A DNA stretch of 19,203 nucleotides from Candidatus Saccharibacteria bacterium UBA6039 (GCA_002427805.1 DIZB01000031.1:1-19203); one strand, 5' to 3'; numbered from the stretch's first letter, positions 1-5,675 are shown. Numbers and translations: made by a program. Notes: a model not told the origin generated them from the letters alone.

Positions 1-49
1 GATTTGAGGTGGAATTCAGCCATGAGTAATTTACAAATGCTACGTTTTG

Positions 50-58
50 TGGTATTTT
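50..58 (+). promoter_or_regulatory. extended -10 promoter of the first gene
   Basis: TGG followed by TATTTT, with 9 nt to the ATG at 68. No Shine-Dalgarno site lies between, so a leaderless or nearly leaderless transcript is likely. Confidence 0.45.
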
Positions 59-67
59 TGTTTTCTA

Positions 68-280
68 ATGAGTAATATTCTTAGAACCACCGCCGTCGCA
101 ACGCTACATGTCCTTATTTTTATTGTTGCTTTGTTCTCAGAAAACTCAGCTCAAATGTGGTTTCCCGCTAAAGATGAATTGACTGGGATCTCTAAACGGA
201 CAGTCACAGTTATTGACGTAACTTTGCTTATCATCATTAGCATTGTTATCTATCTTTTTATTCGTGCACTTTCCGTATAG
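68..280 (+). CDS. small two-helix membrane protein, unknown function
   Basis: A 70-aa protein with two predicted membrane helices, about residues 8-28 (rich in V, L, I, F, A) and 46-68 (VTLLIIISIVIYLFI). They are joined by a polar loop of about 20 residues. No family is recognised. The ATG at 68 is preferred over an upstream in-frame TTG at 47 because the -10 box (53-58) lies between them. The stop codon TAG is directly fused to the first repeat copy: its G is the base before the core TTC. This places the gene as the first visible cassette of the array. A function cannot be assigned; small membrane proteins are a common cargo in this array. Confidence 0.6.
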   Translation: MSNILRTTAVATLHVLIFIVALFSENSAQMWFPAKDELTGISKRTVTVIDVTLLIIISIVIYLFIRALSV

Positions 281-307
281 TTCTAAGCTCATCGACTAGG
301 GGCTGCC
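281..307 (+). repeat. cassette repeat R1 (27-bp core)
   Basis: Starts TTCTAAGCTCATCGACTA and ends GGGGCTGCC, followed by the box AAGAATAAGCAC (308-319). It begins immediately after the TAG stop of the gene ending at 280. Confidence 0.85.
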
Positions 308-547
308 AAGAATAAGCACACTTACAATTTGAAAAAGACTATTGACGGTTTTCAGTCGTGTCGTTATATTAGACCACGGAAGATCAAGTGATACAGAGCA
401 CAAGATCGATATATGTGGCCAAACAAGTTCAATAGTTCAGTTACAGCTCAGTTATTTAGTTCGTAGGCTACATCTGTGGGTGCAAATCTTCCTTATAAGA
501 GGCACGAAAGTGTCTCTTATTTAATTGTCTGTTTCTACCATTTTTGA
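308..547. other. intergenic stretch without a convincing gene
   Basis: The 340 bases between the gene ending at 280 and the Nudix gene hold repeat R1, a decayed repeat-like stretch around 459-485 (AGTTCGTAGGCTACATCTG), a terminator hairpin at 495-520 and repeat R3. An open frame at 342-524 starts with TTG, has no promoter or ribosome site at its start and no family resemblance, so it is not called. This may be a cassette whose gene has decayed. Confidence 0.5.
495..520 (+). terminator. hairpin terminator
   Basis: ATAAGAGGCAC, loop GAAA, GTGTCTCTTAT: an 11-bp stem with one G-T wobble, then TTAATTG. The T-tract is weak, so termination efficiency is uncertain. Confidence 0.5.
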
Positions 548-574
548 TTCTAATTTCGTATAAGATGCTCTTCC
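548..574 (+). repeat. cassette repeat R3 (TTCGTAYAAG subtype)
   Basis: Core TTCTAATTTCGTATAAG then ATGCTCTTCC. The following box ACGCTTATGCTT (575-586) is the reverse complement, with one difference, of the AAGCATAAGCGC box seen after R4 and R10. Confidence 0.75.
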
Positions 575-595
575 ACGCTTATGCTTATTACGAAA

Positions 596-618
596 AGTCT
601 CCATATTGGAGGCTTTTT
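596..618 (+). terminator. AGTCTCC/GGAGGCT terminator hairpin
   Basis: AGTCTCC, loop ATATT, GGAGGCT, then TTTTT. The T-tract runs straight into the extended -10 of the next gene, giving a fused terminator-promoter module. Confidence 0.7.
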
Positions 619-626
619 GTTATAGT
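618..626 (+). promoter_or_regulatory. extended -10 of Nudix gene 1
   Basis: TGT followed by TATAGT, with 8 nt to the ATG at 635. It overlaps the TTG at 626, which rules that codon out as the start if this promoter is used. Confidence 0.6.
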
Positions 627-634
627 TGAATCAA

Positions 635-1033
635 ATGTTACAAATTGGCGTAAAAGCAATATTTCGAAACGATGAAGGATTATTTCTATTTATTAAACGA
701 TCGTCCGGCTACACTCAATCGAATCTTGATGAGGTTTGGGATATTCCTGGCGGAAGGCTAAATGAAAGAGAGAGTCTTATTGACGCATTGAAACGTGAGA
801 TTACCGAAGAGATAGGATACACTTTAACAAATATACCTAAATTATTGGCAGCTCAAGATATCTTCGTTGAGAAAAAGAACCTGCATGTAGTCAGATTGAC
901 TTATTTAGTAAATGAAAATGTGAAAGATATCAAACTCAGCAAGGAACATAGTAATTATTCATGGATAAGCCTCGATGATCTGTACACACTAAATCTAGAT
1001 CCTTATATAAAAGCTGTTTTGGAGGTTTTATAG
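635..1033 (+). CDS. Nudix hydrolase (cassette 1)
   Basis: A 132-aa Nudix hydrolase, a family that cleaves nucleoside diphosphates linked to another moiety (damaged NTPs, NDP-sugars, cofactors) in the cytoplasm. The Nudix box GX5EX7REUXEEXGU is complete: G40, E46, R54-E55, E58-E59 and G61 (GGRLNERESLIDALKREITEEIGY begins at residue 39 and is split here only by description). The WDIPGG lead-in typical of the fold precedes it. Length is close to a minimal single-domain Nudix enzyme. The start at 635 (rather than TTG at 626) follows from the -10 at 621-626. The stop TAG abuts repeat R4 with no gap. Substrate cannot be predicted from the sequence. Confidence 0.88.
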   Translation: MLQIGVKAIFRNDEGLFLFIKRSSGYTQSNLDEVWDIPGGRLNERESLIDALKREITEEIGYTLTNIPKLLAAQDIFVEKKNLHVVRLTYLVNENVKDIKLSKEHSNYSWISLDDLYTLNLDPYIKAVLEVL

Positions 1034-1060
1034 TTCGAAGCTCGTCGACTAGGGGCTGCC
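1034..1060 (+). repeat. cassette repeat R4 (27-bp core)
   Basis: Core TTCGAAGCTCGTCGACTA then GGGGCTGCC, followed by box AAGCATAAGCGC (1061-1072). It begins directly after the TAG stop of the Nudix gene. Confidence 0.88.
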
Positions 1061-1081
1061 AAGCATAAGCGCAATGAAGAA

Positions 1082-1100
1082 AGTCTCCGAAATGGGGACT
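1082..1100 (+). terminator. AGTCTCC/GGGGACT hairpin
   Basis: 7-bp stem with one wobble and loop GAAAT, followed by ATTTG and the next -10. Same stem type and loop as at 2574. Confidence 0.55.
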
Positions 1101-1103
1101 ATT

Positions 1104-1112
1104 TGCTATGAT
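1104..1112 (+). promoter_or_regulatory. extended -10 of the methyltransferase gene
   Basis: TGC followed by TATGAT, then exactly 6 nt to the ATG at 1119, so the A of ATG is the expected transcription start. Confidence 0.65.
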
Positions 1113-1118
1113 TAGGAT

Positions 1119-1946
1119 ATGAATAAGGTAGCGCCAACAGCTTGGCTCGTTGCATATCGTCGAACGCTTTCAGACATTCCTCTTGGTGGTGATATATTTG
1201 GCCTTCTCGAAAAGCCTGACATATCAGATGATTTGTTACGTCCTAGGTCAGCGCCACAATTTGAAGCCAGATATAAACTTGTTAATAAACTCCTTAAAAA
1301 GAGCAATACCAAGCAAGTATTAGAGCTTGCATCTGGTCTATCCCCGAGAGGACTGAACGAAGCTAAGAATTTTGATGTATATGTAGAAAATGACCTACCC
1401 GACATAACCAAACAGAAGAAAAGTATATATAGAGCACTATTAGAATCGGATGTAATTCAATCTCAGCCAGATAATCTGTATATCGTAGCAGGAGACGTGT
1501 TAAAGGACCCATTGTTTGAGCAAGTGACGAATTACTTCAATAACCGAAGACCTATTGCCGTTATTAACGAAGGCTTGATGCGTTATCTAAACTTTGAGCA
1601 AAAAGAAAGTCTCGCCCACCATATTCACGCTTTGCTAAAACAGCATGGAGGCGTCTGGATTAACCCCGATATCTCACTAAAATCAATCCAGCTCAGTGAA
1701 GACGCATCAAATAAGGGGCACGTTGCAAAGATATCACAACTTACGGGTGTTGATATCGCCAGTAATCGTTTTGAGAATGTAGATCACGCAAGGAAGTTTT
1801 TTGAAAATCTTGGATTTATTATTGAGACACACAGTTATCTTGAGGTTACGAATGATTTGTATTCAATTAAAAAGCTAGGTATTACCGATGATGAGCTAAA
1901 ATTGCTAAATGGTGACGCTGTTGTTTTCGTGATGCGAGCCATTTGA
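1119..1946 (+). CDS. SAM-dependent methyltransferase, LCM-like
   Basis: A 275-aa class I methyltransferase resembling the leucine carboxyl methyltransferase / polyketide O-methyltransferase superfamily. Visible motifs: the SAM-binding glycine loop VLELASGLSPRGL at residues 67-79, the acidic end of strand 2 at V89-E90-N91-D92, GDVL with D126 in the adenine-binding region, and VINEGLMRYL at 148-157, which matches the conserved EGL motif of the LCM family. The full fold appears present. It would transfer a methyl group from SAM in the cytoplasm; the acceptor (protein carboxyl group or small molecule) cannot be read from the sequence. It is leaderless, following the hairpin and extended -10, and is followed 11 nt after its TGA stop by repeat R5. 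Confidence 0.8.
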   Translation: MNKVAPTAWLVAYRRTLSDIPLGGDIFGLLEKPDISDDLLRPRSAPQFEARYKLVNKLLKKSNTKQVLELASGLSPRGLNEAKNFDVYVENDLPDITKQKKSIYRALLESDVIQSQPDNLYIVAGDVLKDPLFEQVTNYFNNRRPIAVINEGLMRYLNFEQKESLAHHIHALLKQHGGVWINPDISLKSIQLSEDASNKGHVAKISQLTGVDIASNRFENVDHARKFFENLGFIIETHSYLEVTNDLYSIKKLGITDDELKLLNGDAVVFVMRAI

Positions 1947-1957
1947 TTATTTAAAAG

Positions 1958-1984
1958 TTCCAAGCTCGTCCACCAAGAGCTGAC
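1958..1984 (+). repeat. cassette repeat R5 (27-bp core)
   Basis: Core TTCCAAGCTCGTCCACCA then AGAGCTGAC. The following box contains TAGAGCTTA (1986-1994), the exact reverse complement of TAAGCTCTA found at the same place after R18. Confidence 0.75.
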
Positions 1985-2025
1985 TTAGAGCTTATCCTTG
2001 TAACTTAGTTGAGAACGTTATAACC

Positions 2026-2031
2026 TATTTA
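2026..2031 (+). promoter_or_regulatory. probable -10 (TATTTA)
   Basis: TATTTA lies 6 nt before the ATG at 2038, the same spacing as the clear leaderless promoters in this window. It is a weak match without a TGN extension. Confidence 0.35.
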
Positions 2032-2037
2032 GATTAT

Positions 2038-2514
2038 ATGAGCGATGAAGAATTTAAAGACAAAGATAGGTTCTTCCATTCTAAGAAGTCTGAACCTTGG
2101 CTACAGAGATTTATCGGTCGATACATTTTAATATCACGAGCTTCTGCACTAAATTTAGACGGAGTGGGCGATGATGCTCTTGAGACGCATCCTGACAAAG
2201 ACCTTGCCGAGAGTTGCCGTGTTTCAATGATGAAACTCCAAATGATTCGCGAAGCCTTACGAAACGGTGAAGAACTACCCGGTTTTCTACAGCTGACAAC
2301 GGCGCAGCGAGAATTCGCAGCAAGTGAGGCGGGTCGAAGGACCATGCGCCGATTCCTCGAAGTAAATGGTGCCTCGATCGACAGCCTGGACTTTGTGGCG
2401 ATTGAACTCGTGACAGACCAATACACCGAAACGCTCCGTTCGTTCATTGAACGCGTCACCTACCTAGAAACGTCACTTTGCGCTAGCTTTCCGGATGTAG
2501 CAAGCCAAAATTAA
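2038..2514 (+). CDS. hypothetical 158-aa cytoplasmic protein
   Basis: No family is recognised. The protein is soluble and charged, with no signal peptide or membrane segment. A helical middle (about 70-105, MMKLQMIREALRNGEELPGF) and a helical C-terminus look protein-like. The 3' half of the gene is visibly richer in G+C than its 5' end and than the neighbouring Nudix and methyltransferase genes, which suggests a different origin. It sits between R5 and R6 as a single-gene cassette; the TAA stop is 12 nt before R6. No ribosome site is visible, so a leaderless start at the ATG is assumed. Confidence 0.65.
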   Translation: MSDEEFKDKDRFFHSKKSEPWLQRFIGRYILISRASALNLDGVGDDALETHPDKDLAESCRVSMMKLQMIREALRNGEELPGFLQLTTAQREFAASEAGRRTMRRFLEVNGASIDSLDFVAIELVTDQYTETLRSFIERVTYLETSLCASFPDVASQN

Positions 2515-2526
2515 CGATACTAAAAG

Positions 2527-2553
2527 TTCGAAACTCGTCCACGAGGGACTGCC
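2527..2553 (+). repeat. cassette repeat R6 (27-bp core)
   Basis: Core TTCGAAACTCGTCCACGA then GGGACTGCC, followed by AAGCATAGCATC. Preceded by AAAAG like most copies. Confidence 0.82.
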
Positions 2554-2573
2554 AAGCATAGCATCATCAAGAA

Positions 2574-2592
2574 AGTCTCCGAAATGGAGGCT
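2574..2592 (+). terminator. AGTCTCC/GGAGGCT hairpin
   Basis: Stem AGTCTCC with GGAGGCT and loop GAAAT, then TATTG. Same stem type and identical loop as the copy at 1082. Confidence 0.5.
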
Positions 2593-2604
2593 TATTGTTT
2601 ATGG

Positions 2605-2632
2605 TTGCTGATAACCTGAGTACATCTATAAT
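2605..2632 (+). promoter_or_regulatory. promoter TTGCTG-16-TATAAT
   Basis: -35-like TTGCTG (2605-2610) and consensus TATAAT (2627-2632) with a 16-nt spacer, 9 nt before the ATG at 2642. Confidence 0.55.
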
Positions 2633-2641
2633 AAGGTTAAT

Positions 2642-2986
2642 ATGTTAGATAAGATCCAGTTGACAGCCGCTATACCAAGAGCACTTGCAGAGATCGAAGC
2701 AAATAATGTTGACGATACCTCTATTTATGAAGAAGAACTCGCGCAACAGACACTTCTACGAGACGAAAGTCTCATGCGTCGCCATATGATGGCACGTAAT
2801 TTATTGCGCAGGGTAGGTATTCAGATCGCAGACTTGCCTAATGAGAGGAAATATTTAGACAGAAAACCTTTTAGATTAGCACTTCGTGGTCTTATCGAAG
2901 TAGGTATTATTGACGTAGATTATGAACAACTAGCAGGGCTTCCTGTTTATAGAGAAACATTTTCAACACACTCACCTGAAGACTAA
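2642..2986 (+). CDS. hypothetical 114-aa protein
   Basis: A small soluble protein, not recognised. It is acidic in its first third (EIEANNVDDTSIYEEEL), then has a basic helix (about 44-56, SLMRRHMMARNLLRR) and a hydrophobic helix near 79-88 (LALRGLIEVG). This could be a helical adaptor or DNA-associated protein, but there is no motif to prove it. The ATG at 2642 is 9 nt after a perfect TATAAT. It lies between repeats R6 and R7 as a single-gene cassette. Translation is probably leaderless or uses the weak AAGG just after the -10. Confidence 0.6.
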   Translation: MLDKIQLTAAIPRALAEIEANNVDDTSIYEEELAQQTLLRDESLMRRHMMARNLLRRVGIQIADLPNERKYLDRKPFRLALRGLIEVGIIDVDYEQLAGLPVYRETFSTHSPED

Positions 2987-3033
2987 AGCTCAAATAGTTC
3001 ATTCAGAGTCAACCTATCTTGAACTGAGTTTAG

Positions 3034-3060
3034 TTCTAACTTCGTACACCATACTATGCC
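3034..3060 (+). repeat. cassette repeat R7 (TTCGTAC subtype)
   Basis: Core TTCTAACTTCGTACACCA then TACTATGCC. Same subtype as R3 and R11. Confidence 0.7.
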
Positions 3061-3121
3061 ACATAAAACGAAGAGCAATTTCTTACTCTTTCTTCACTTA
3101 ACTTACACTTCTGATTCGTAA

Positions 3122-3194
3122 ATAAAATCCAACTCATGCAACTCAAAGTTTAATTCATCCCCAAAAGTTTGATTCTCGTACTTTTCGCCCTGCC
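3122..3194 (+). repeat. extended repeat containing core R8
   Basis: Core R8 is 3168-3194 (TTTGATTCTCGTAC ... TCGCCCTGCC). Together with the preceding 46 bases it matches 4359-4431 at the same length; the last 49 bases differ at only 4 positions. Inside it, TTTAATTCATCCCCAAAAG looks like a truncated extra copy of the core, so this is a nested tandem copy. The following box CATAGAGCTTACG carries the GCTTACG motif. Confidence 0.75.
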
Positions 3195-3211
3195 ATAGAG
3201 CTTACGTTTGA

Positions 3212-3239
3212 ATAGACTACAGAAGTGTGGTCTATTTTG
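3212..3239 (+). terminator. terminator hairpin with T-tract
   Basis: ATAGACTACA, loop GAAG, TGTGGTCTAT, then TTTTG: a 10-bp stem with one wobble. The same layout, including the flanking TTGAATAGACTA, recurs at 11891-11919. Confidence 0.65.
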
Positions 3240-3294
3240 TTACTATAAAGTATGAGAATAGTAGTCAAAGAGCTCAATAGAACTCAGTGAATTA

Positions 3295-3300
3295 TATATT
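3295..3300 (+). promoter_or_regulatory. probable -10 (TATATT)
   Basis: TATATT lies 17 nt before the ATG at 3318; a transcript would have a leader of about 11 nt containing GGGGGCG, a weak Shine-Dalgarno-like G run. Confidence 0.35.
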
Positions 3301-3317
3301 TTATCAATGGGGGCGAA

Positions 3318-3674
3318 ATGACCAAAAGAGAAGAAATATTTACTTATGTGAAAGATAAATACGGCACTGAGCCAGATTATCCTTGGGTGAAATTTCCAAA
3401 CTACGCAGTACTGCGCCATAGTGAAGAGACCTGGTACGGTCTCATTATGAATGTTCCAAAAGAAAAACTGGGACTACCTGGAGACGGCTCTGTTGATGTC
3501 ATTGATCTTAAAGGTGACCCAGATTTTATAGATGATCTAAAAAGCAAAGACGGAGTATTGCCAGCCTATCATATGAATAAGAAGCACTGGATATCGATTG
3601 TGCTCGATAGTTCTTTCCCAACTAGCGAGATCTATCACCTTATTGATTCGAGTTTTGAATTGACAAAGGGATAA
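3318..3674 (+). CDS. MmcQ/YjbR family protein
   Basis: A 118-aa protein that matches the MmcQ/YjbR family along its whole length: TKREEIFTYVKDKYGTEPDYPW at the N-terminus, the WYGLIMNVPKEKLGL segment near residues 39-53, LPAYHMNKKHWISIVLD near 81-97 and a C-terminal helix. The family has a small alpha/beta fold often annotated as DNA-binding, but its physiological role is not settled. It is one of the few genes here with a G-rich leader instead of a leaderless start. With the tRNase-like gene downstream it is flanked by two copies of the long extended repeat (3122-3194 and 4359-4431). A distinctive C-terminal TKG tail and full length suggest it is intact. Confidence 0.85.
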   Translation: MTKREEIFTYVKDKYGTEPDYPWVKFPNYAVLRHSEETWYGLIMNVPKEKLGLPGDGSVDVIDLKGDPDFIDDLKSKDGVLPAYHMNKKHWISIVLDSSFPTSEIYHLIDSSFELTKG

Positions 3675-3701
3675 GCCTTCATCTTTTTCACTATTCATAT
3701 T

Positions 3702-3728
3702 GATGAAGCTCATCCACTAAAGGTTATC
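3702..3728 (+). repeat. divergent cassette repeat R9
   Basis: Shares AAGCTCATCCACTA exactly with the main subtype but has lost TTC at the left and GGCTGCC at the right. Confidence 0.55.
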
Positions 3729-3751
3729 TAATAACTGCGTATGGTACATTT

Positions 3752-3760
3752 TGATATACT
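3752..3760 (+). promoter_or_regulatory. extended -10 of the tRNase-like gene
   Basis: TGA followed by TATACT, 7 nt before the ATG at 3768. Confidence 0.6.
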
Positions 3761-3767
3761 AGTATAA

Positions 3768-4169
3768 ATGTCATTAAAACGCGTCGGCACTATCATCGTT
3801 CCTCCTGGTGCTTTTGTTAATGTCCACGAAAAGATAGCAGTCGACTTTCTAGCCATAAAACTTGGACTGAATATCACGTTTCTCGTACCGAATCGTCAAA
3901 AAGGGCAAAAGACACCGGATATAGAGATGGATGGTCTCCTTTGGGAAATTAAAAGCCCAAAAGGAAAGAGTTCACGAACAATTGAGAATAATCTTCGTAA
4001 TGCATTGCAGCAATCACCATATATCATAGTAGACCTGCGACGAATGGATGGACGTATTCCTACGAAAAAGTATCTTGTTGAAATTGAAAGACGCTTTGAT
4101 GATGCGCGAACAATTAAACACATAATCGTTATCACTCGTCAAGAACAAACTATTGACTTCAAACGCTAG
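3768..4169 (+). CDS. CdiA C-terminal-like tRNA nuclease (PD-(D/E)XK)
   Basis: A 133-aa protein resembling the stand-alone form of the CdiA C-terminal tRNase domain. The nuclease core is visible: E21 in helix 1, T49-P50-D51 followed after eight residues by E60-I61-K62 (WEIKSPKGK), which is the PD-(D/E)XK signature with the KSPKGK extension of this family. Downstream IIVDLRR (about 86-92) and HIIVITR (about 118-124) form the next strands. In contact-dependent inhibition and phage proteins this domain sits at the end of a large delivery protein; here there is no delivery domain, signal peptide or recognisable immunity gene. It could act inside the cell (phage defence or an orphan toxin). All catalytic residues appear intact. 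Leaderless start after TATACT. Confidence 0.72.
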   Translation: MSLKRVGTIIVPPGAFVNVHEKIAVDFLAIKLGLNITFLVPNRQKGQKTPDIEMDGLLWEIKSPKGKSSRTIENNLRNALQQSPYIIVDLRRMDGRIPTKKYLVEIERRFDDARTIKHIIVITRQEQTIDFKR

Positions 4170-4195
4170 TATGATGCATAATTGTATGTAGAAAC

Positions 4196-4242
4196 GCGGG
4201 ACGCCACTGCTGTATAGCGGAGGCCAGCCCGCTTTCTTTTTG
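4196..4242 (+). terminator. GC-rich terminator after the tRNase-like gene
   Basis: GCGGG (4196-4200) pairs with CCCGC (4228-4232), with an inner hairpin around GCTGTATAGC, followed by TTTCTTTTTG. Confidence 0.65.
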
Positions 4243-4269
4243 TTATGTAAGCCGTACGCTCAGATTTGG

Positions 4270-4330
4270 GTATAATAGAAGTACAAAACATTGCTCTTGT
4301 GGTTCTGTAGGAGCGATATTTCTTTTCTTT
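4270..4330 (+). ncRNA. possible short transcript with hairpin
   Basis: A consensus TATAAT at 4270-4275 has no gene after it. About 17 nt downstream is a hairpin (GCTCTTGT with GTAGGAGC, loop GGTTCT, 4292-4313, several wobbles) followed by a T/C-rich tract (GATATTTCTTTTCTTTTC). This would give a transcript of about 50 nt. It may be a small RNA, or simply the promoter-terminator remains of a lost cassette. Confidence 0.3.
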
Positions 4331-4358
4331 TCATTAGATCACCGTAAGTATTTCATAG

Positions 4359-4431
4359 ATAAAATCTAATTCGATTATTACGAAGTTTAATTCATCTCCA
4401 AAAGTTTGATTCTCGAACTCTTCGCCCTACC
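4359..4431 (+). repeat. extended repeat containing core R10
   Basis: Core R10 is 4405-4431 (TTTGATTCTCGAAC ... TCGCCCTACC), followed by box AAGCATAAGCGC (4432-4443). Partner of 3122-3194, in direct orientation, about 1.24 kb apart. Confidence 0.75.
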
Positions 4432-4440
4432 AAGCATAAG

Positions 4441-4465
4441 CGCTTTACGTAAGTAGAGCGTTTTT
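4441..4465 (+). terminator. hairpin terminator
   Basis: CGCTTTAC, loop GTAA, GTAGAGCG, then TTTTT. 8-bp stem with one wobble. Confidence 0.6.
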
Positions 4466-4475
4466 GCTTGGTCTA

Positions 4476-4504
4476 TTGACTTTTATATTATTATGTGCTA
4501 TTAT
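4476..4504 (+). promoter_or_regulatory. sigma70 promoter TTGACT-17-TATTAT
   Basis: Near-consensus -35 (4476-4481) and -10 (4499-4504) with the optimal 17-nt spacer. It differs from the -35-less extended -10 promoters of most neighbours and would give a leader of about 60 nt for the gene at 4570. Confidence 0.65.
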
Positions 4505-4569
4505 CAAGATACTCAAATCATCAATCCGGATGGTTTGCGAAAACGCAGGTCTTACAAAGGGAGAACACA

Positions 4570-4920
4570 ATGCCCAAGATAACCTCTACCGATGCTCTCA
4601 TCGAACGAGTAAAGGAGGCTTATCCGGACAGGCCAAGCATGCCAGCCCGAATTGTCGATAGCATCGAGCGGGGTTATCCCGCCGGCGCATACGACATGCT
4701 CAACAACAGCGGCCTTGGCCGTACTTACAAATACTCCATTTCGCACACCGAGATACTCGAATGTGTCGACGACAACGGAGATGTCATCCCCGAAAAGTTT
4801 GCCGAACTGATTGAAACGATTCGACGTCAAATTCGGGATGCGGAGCTAGAACCGACTCGCTGGCAACTCCAGGACGATTTCAAAGCGTCCTACGAGTTCA
4901 CCTGGATTGCGGATTTCTAG
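4570..4920 (+). CDS. hypothetical 116-aa protein, GC-rich, foreign composition
   Basis: A soluble acidic protein, not recognised. The ATG at 4570 is chosen because AAGGGAG (4557-4563) stands 6 nt before it, a proper Shine-Dalgarno site that most neighbours lack. Codons are clearly richer in G and C (GCC, CGG, GGC, GAC) than those of the flanking genes, and it has its own complete -35/-10 promoter and an elaborate 3' structure. These together suggest a recent arrival from a different genome. The sequence begins with a helical segment (ALIERVKEAYPDRP), then SMPARIVDSIERGYPAGAYDML; the C-terminus ends in YEFTWIADF. It lies between R10 and R11. It might be partner or immunity to the upstream nuclease, but nothing in the sequence proves this. 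Confidence 0.65.
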   Translation: MPKITSTDALIERVKEAYPDRPSMPARIVDSIERGYPAGAYDMLNNSGLGRTYKYSISHTEILECVDDNGDVIPEKFAELIETIRRQIRDAELEPTRWQLQDDFKASYEFTWIADF

Positions 4921-4922
4921 CA

Positions 4923-4987
4923 GCCCTACATTTCATCCGCATCGAGCAAAAGTGCTCTGCGTTGATGAAACGTAGGGCACTTTTGCT
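4923..4987 (+). terminator. two overlapping alternative hairpins (terminator / pseudoknot)
   Basis: Stem A: 4923-4937 (GCCCTACATTTCATC) pairs with 4964-4978 with a single mismatch. Stem B: 4945-4955 (AGCAAAAGTGC) pairs perfectly with 4977-4987, extended by CTGCGTT with AACGTAG. Both stems compete for 4964-4978, or can coexist as an H-type pseudoknot if only the outer part of stem B forms. Confidence 0.6.
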
Positions 4988-5008
4988 ATTAAACAACAAT
5001 AAATTTGG

Positions 5009-5035
5009 TTCTAACTTCGTACAAGATGCTCTGCC
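5009..5035 (+). repeat. cassette repeat R11 (TTCGTAC subtype)
   Basis: Core TTCTAACTTCGTACAAGA then TGCTCTGCC. Same subtype as R3 and R7; followed by ATAGAAC, which forms a short inverted repeat with GTTCTA at its start. Confidence 0.75.
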
Positions 5036-5063
5036 AATAGAACTTTTGGGCCTTGTGCCAAAG

Positions 5064-5101
5064 AAAATAGCTCATTCACCCCTGGTGTTTGGGCTATTTT
5101 T
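5064..5101 (+). terminator. strong terminator hairpin
   Basis: AAAATAGCTCA pairs with TGGGCTATTTT (one wobble), with a nested CACC/GGTG, and ends in a T-tract. Confidence 0.65.
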
Positions 5102-5279
5102 AGTGTTCCATCTTTTATTTGTTGGAGTGTAGGTACTTTATTAAATAGAACTCCAAGGTATACGTACAATGCGGCCCTCAAGGACGCTTCTAATACTGTC
5201 TTAGATAAGTATTTAGTTCAATTAATAACGAGTGTCAGTATAACAACTAGTGTGCTGTACTAAAGCATGAGTAGTATTA
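5102..5279. other. intergenic region, no gene seen
   Basis: Holds an inverted repeat TTGGAGT (about 5123) / ACTCCAA (about 5150) and the left copy of a short direct repeat at 5247-5265. Only very short ORFs occur. It is the end part of the 377-bp gap between 4920 and 5298. Confidence 0.4.
5247..5265 (+). repeat. left short direct repeat
   Basis: CTAGTGTGCTGTACTAAAG; matches 5705-5723 with two differences. The pair flanks the membrane gene at 5298-5675. Confidence 0.6.
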
Positions 5280-5288
5280 TGATATACT
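5280..5288 (+). promoter_or_regulatory. extended -10 of the DUF4190-like gene
   Basis: TGA followed by TATACT, 9 nt before the ATG at 5298; no Shine-Dalgarno site. Confidence 0.55.
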
Positions 5289-5297
5289 TTCTCTAAT

Positions 5298-5675
5298 ATG
5301 AGTGTTAATCTTCCCCAAAGTCCGCGACAATCAGCCAGAAAGCGCTCAATCGTTGCGTTCATCCTGTCTCTATTGGGATTTGTACTACCTTTAGTGATTC
5401 AATTTGCGGCAACAAAAAACTACAATGCGACTGCTGGTATAGGAAATGTAGCGGCATGGGGACCGGAAGTGTTCATTACTATGGTTCTTGCCGTCGGTTT
5501 TATTGGTTGGCCGCTTGGAGTCGCAGCACTTATTACAGGGATTGTCTCCTTAACTACAAAGGCAGAACACAAGGGACTAGCTATAACTGGTATCATCATT
5601 GCAGGTATCGACCTTCTGGCATTGCCACTCCTAGCCCTTATAGTATCCGGCATCGTTGGTCAACCGCATTCATAA
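5298..5675 (+). CDS. three-helix membrane protein, DUF4190-like
   Basis: A 125-aa membrane protein. A short polar N-terminus with basic residues (RQSARKRS) precedes helix 1 (about 17-34, IVAFILSLLGFVLPLV). Helix 2 is about 53-83 (ITMVLAVGFIGWPLGVAALITGIVSL), then a cytoplasmic-like KAEHKG turn, and helix 3 is about 93-119 (LAITGIIIAGIDLLALPLLALIVSG). The alternating G/A-rich helices with a short KxxxxG link recall DUF4190-type small membrane proteins of Gram-positive and CPR bacteria, whose function is unknown. It is leaderless after TATACT. Flanking 19-bp direct repeats at 5247 and 5705 mark it as a separate unit. Confidence 0.65.
   Translation: MSVNLPQSPRQSARKRSIVAFILSLLGFVLPLVIQFAATKNYNATAGIGNVAAWGPEVFITMVLAVGFIGWPLGVAALITGIVSLTTKAEHKGLAITGIIIAGIDLLALPLLALIVSGIVGQPHS

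Noticed and set aside
342..524. 60-codon open frame on the + strand
   Set aside because: TTG start, no promoter or ribosome site, and it runs through a decayed repeat and the terminator hairpin at 495-520.
548..574. A dif/Xer site (TTCGTATAAG resembles a XerC arm)
   Set aside because: Only the left arm fits; the right side (ATGCTCTTCC) does not resemble a XerD arm, and other repeat copies do not keep the match.
3252..3290. 12-codon ORF before the MmcQ/YjbR gene
   Set aside because: It follows a -10-like TACTAT by 5 nt but is too short to support; it could be the remnant start of a lost cassette gene.
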